From Caballeronia sordidicola (GTDB lineage Bacteria; Pseudomonadota; Gammaproteobacteria; Burkholderiales; Burkholderiaceae), in NCBI RefSeq assembly GCF_000729995.1, contig NZ_JNFG01000012.1:62001-126000 (forward strand): 64,000 nt of DNA. Reading direction: 5' to 3'. Positions 63,256 through 64,000 of this stretch are shown piece after piece. Position numbers and translations under genes: made by a program. Positions within the stretch are counted from its first letter, which is position 1, and each line of letters begins with the position of its first letter. The notes beneath the pieces are model-generated. The model was not told the DNA's origin, did not search any database, and worked only from the letters and a program-made list of their open reading frames with translations.

Positions 63256-64000
63256 TCAGACGCGCTGTCCCTGCTCGCAGTCCTCGCCATTAGCCTCCGC
63301 TTGCAATGCGCGCACGCGCGCCGGCAGGAATGGATGGATCAGCAGTTGGTAAGCGCCGCCGCCAATCACGCCGCCTATCAACGGAGCGACCACCGGAATC
63401 CACCAGTAGTTGTCCGGTGAAGGCAGTGCGGACGAACCCCAGCCTGCAAAGTACGCAAACAAACGCGGACCCAGATCGCGAGCCGGATTCATTGCCCAGG
63501 CTTCCAGATAGCCCATCGACGACCCAAGGATTGCCACCAGAAACCCGATCATGAGCGCACCCGCATTCGCTTGAGGCGCCATTTCGTTGAACTGCTCGGT
63601 GATGGCGAAAATCCCGAATAAAAGAAACGCCGTCAGGATCACTTCATCGGAGAACGCGTGCATCGGGGTGATGGCCAGGCCCGGGTGCGTGAAGAACACG
63701 CCCGCTGCGCCGCCGTCTGCCCGTGACAGATGATGAACCAGGTTGTAGTGATCGATCACCGGCCCGAACAGCGCGTAAACAATGACGGCGCCCAGTATTC
63801 CGCCAACGAGTTGAGCCACCCAGTAGGGCAACACTTTCTTCCACGAGAAGCCGCGGAACAACGCAAGGGCCAGTGTCACTGCAGGATTGGCATGCGTGCC
63901 GGAAATGGAGCCGGTGACATAGATGGCGAGCGTCACGGCCAGCCCCCAGGACATGCAGACTCCCCAGTAGGCATTCACATACGGGCTGGGATCGTATAGC
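63256..64000 (-). CDS. glpF: Glycerol facilitator, aquaporin family (N-terminus outside window)
   Basis: The frame is open to the window end, so the start is beyond 64000; about 247 residues are seen. Both pore motifs are present: SGTHANPAVTLALAL and AMNPARDLGPR, the latter with the Asp typical of glycerol facilitators rather than water channels. Six helices in all would be expected; five or so are visible. It should pass glycerol across the inner membrane. Confidence 0.9.
   Translation of the reverse strand, partial: LYDPSPYVNAYWGVCMSWGLAVTLAIYVTGSISGTHANPAVTLALALFRGFSWKKVLPYWVAQLVGGILGAVIVYALFGPVIDHYNLVHHLSRADGGAAGVFFTHPGLAITPMHAFSDEVILTAFLLFGIFAITEQFNEMAPQANAGALMIGFLVAILGSSMGYLEAWAMNPARDLGPRLFAYFAGWGSSALPSPDNYWWIPVVAPLIGGVIGGGAYQLLIHPFLPARVRALQAEANGEDCEQGQRV

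Noticed and set aside
1-64000. tRNA, rRNA or prophage genes
   Set aside because: No cloverleaf-like segment, rRNA-like run or phage structural/integrase gene was seen on reading through the window.

Overview
The window looks like a chromosomal segment from a Burkholderiaceae species of the Paraburkholderia/Caballeronia type. It is GC-rich, and its gene families are typical of that group: DUF2917, DUF2844, DUF3443 and DUF4148 proteins, many LysR-type regulators, FHS, MHS and ACS sugar-acid transporters, and a complete guanidine/urea carboxylase operon. No rRNA, tRNA, CRISPR array, phage gene or transposase is visible. Genus-level placement is inference from gene content only.

Layout. 1-4.3 kb: the end of a LysR gene, an M24 peptidase-like gene, a broken LysR gene, then an HAD hydrolase/class II aldolase pair with a divergent LysR regulator. 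4.4-9.2 kb: a catabolic cassette (LacI repressor, FucP-type permease, ADP-ribosylglycohydrolase homologue, ribokinase) with a pair of LacI-type operators before the permease. 9.3-13.2 kb: a dicarboxylate/amino-acid symporter and a double-domain aspartate/glutamate racemase under a LysR regulator. 13.4-16.8 kb: a strongly foldable untranslated segment ending in an intrinsic terminator, then DUF2917, a GST, a LysR regulator and an EamA exporter. 16.8-24.9 kb: hexuronate/aldonate catabolism (uxuB divergent from manD, MHS transporter, idonate-type dehydrogenase, ACS transporter), an intergenic repeat and a GntR regulator.

24.9-28.5 kb is a decayed, partly AT-richer accessory stretch: a GntR/amidase scar, a possible LysR remnant, two small secreted Cys-containing proteins, an acyl-CoA ligase remnant, and SnoaL-like and YHS proteins. 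28.5-35.0 kb holds regulators and exporters, including a padR-ferric siderophore reductase pair resembling yqjI/yqjH and a MarR-GNAT fusion, both with striking operator-like inverted repeats. 35.1-38.4 kb carries a sulfonate-type binding protein, a second class II aldolase and trpS.

38.6-48.4 kb is a complete guanidine utilisation operon on the minus strand. It runs from a guanidine-I (ykkC) riboswitch through an ABC importer, two DUF1989 carboxyguanidine deiminase-type proteins and a biotin carboxylase of the urea/guanidine type to allophanate hydrolase. 48.6-55.1 kb contains a frameshifted GDPD-like gene, a glycosidase remnant, a DUF2844/DUF3443 secreted pair with aspartic-protease-like motifs, a MEKHLA protein and a MocR regulator. 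55.4-64 kb contains mgtC with a strong leader hairpin, a small His-rich membrane protein, an RND efflux operon, a DUF4148 protein and a glpF gene cut by the window end.
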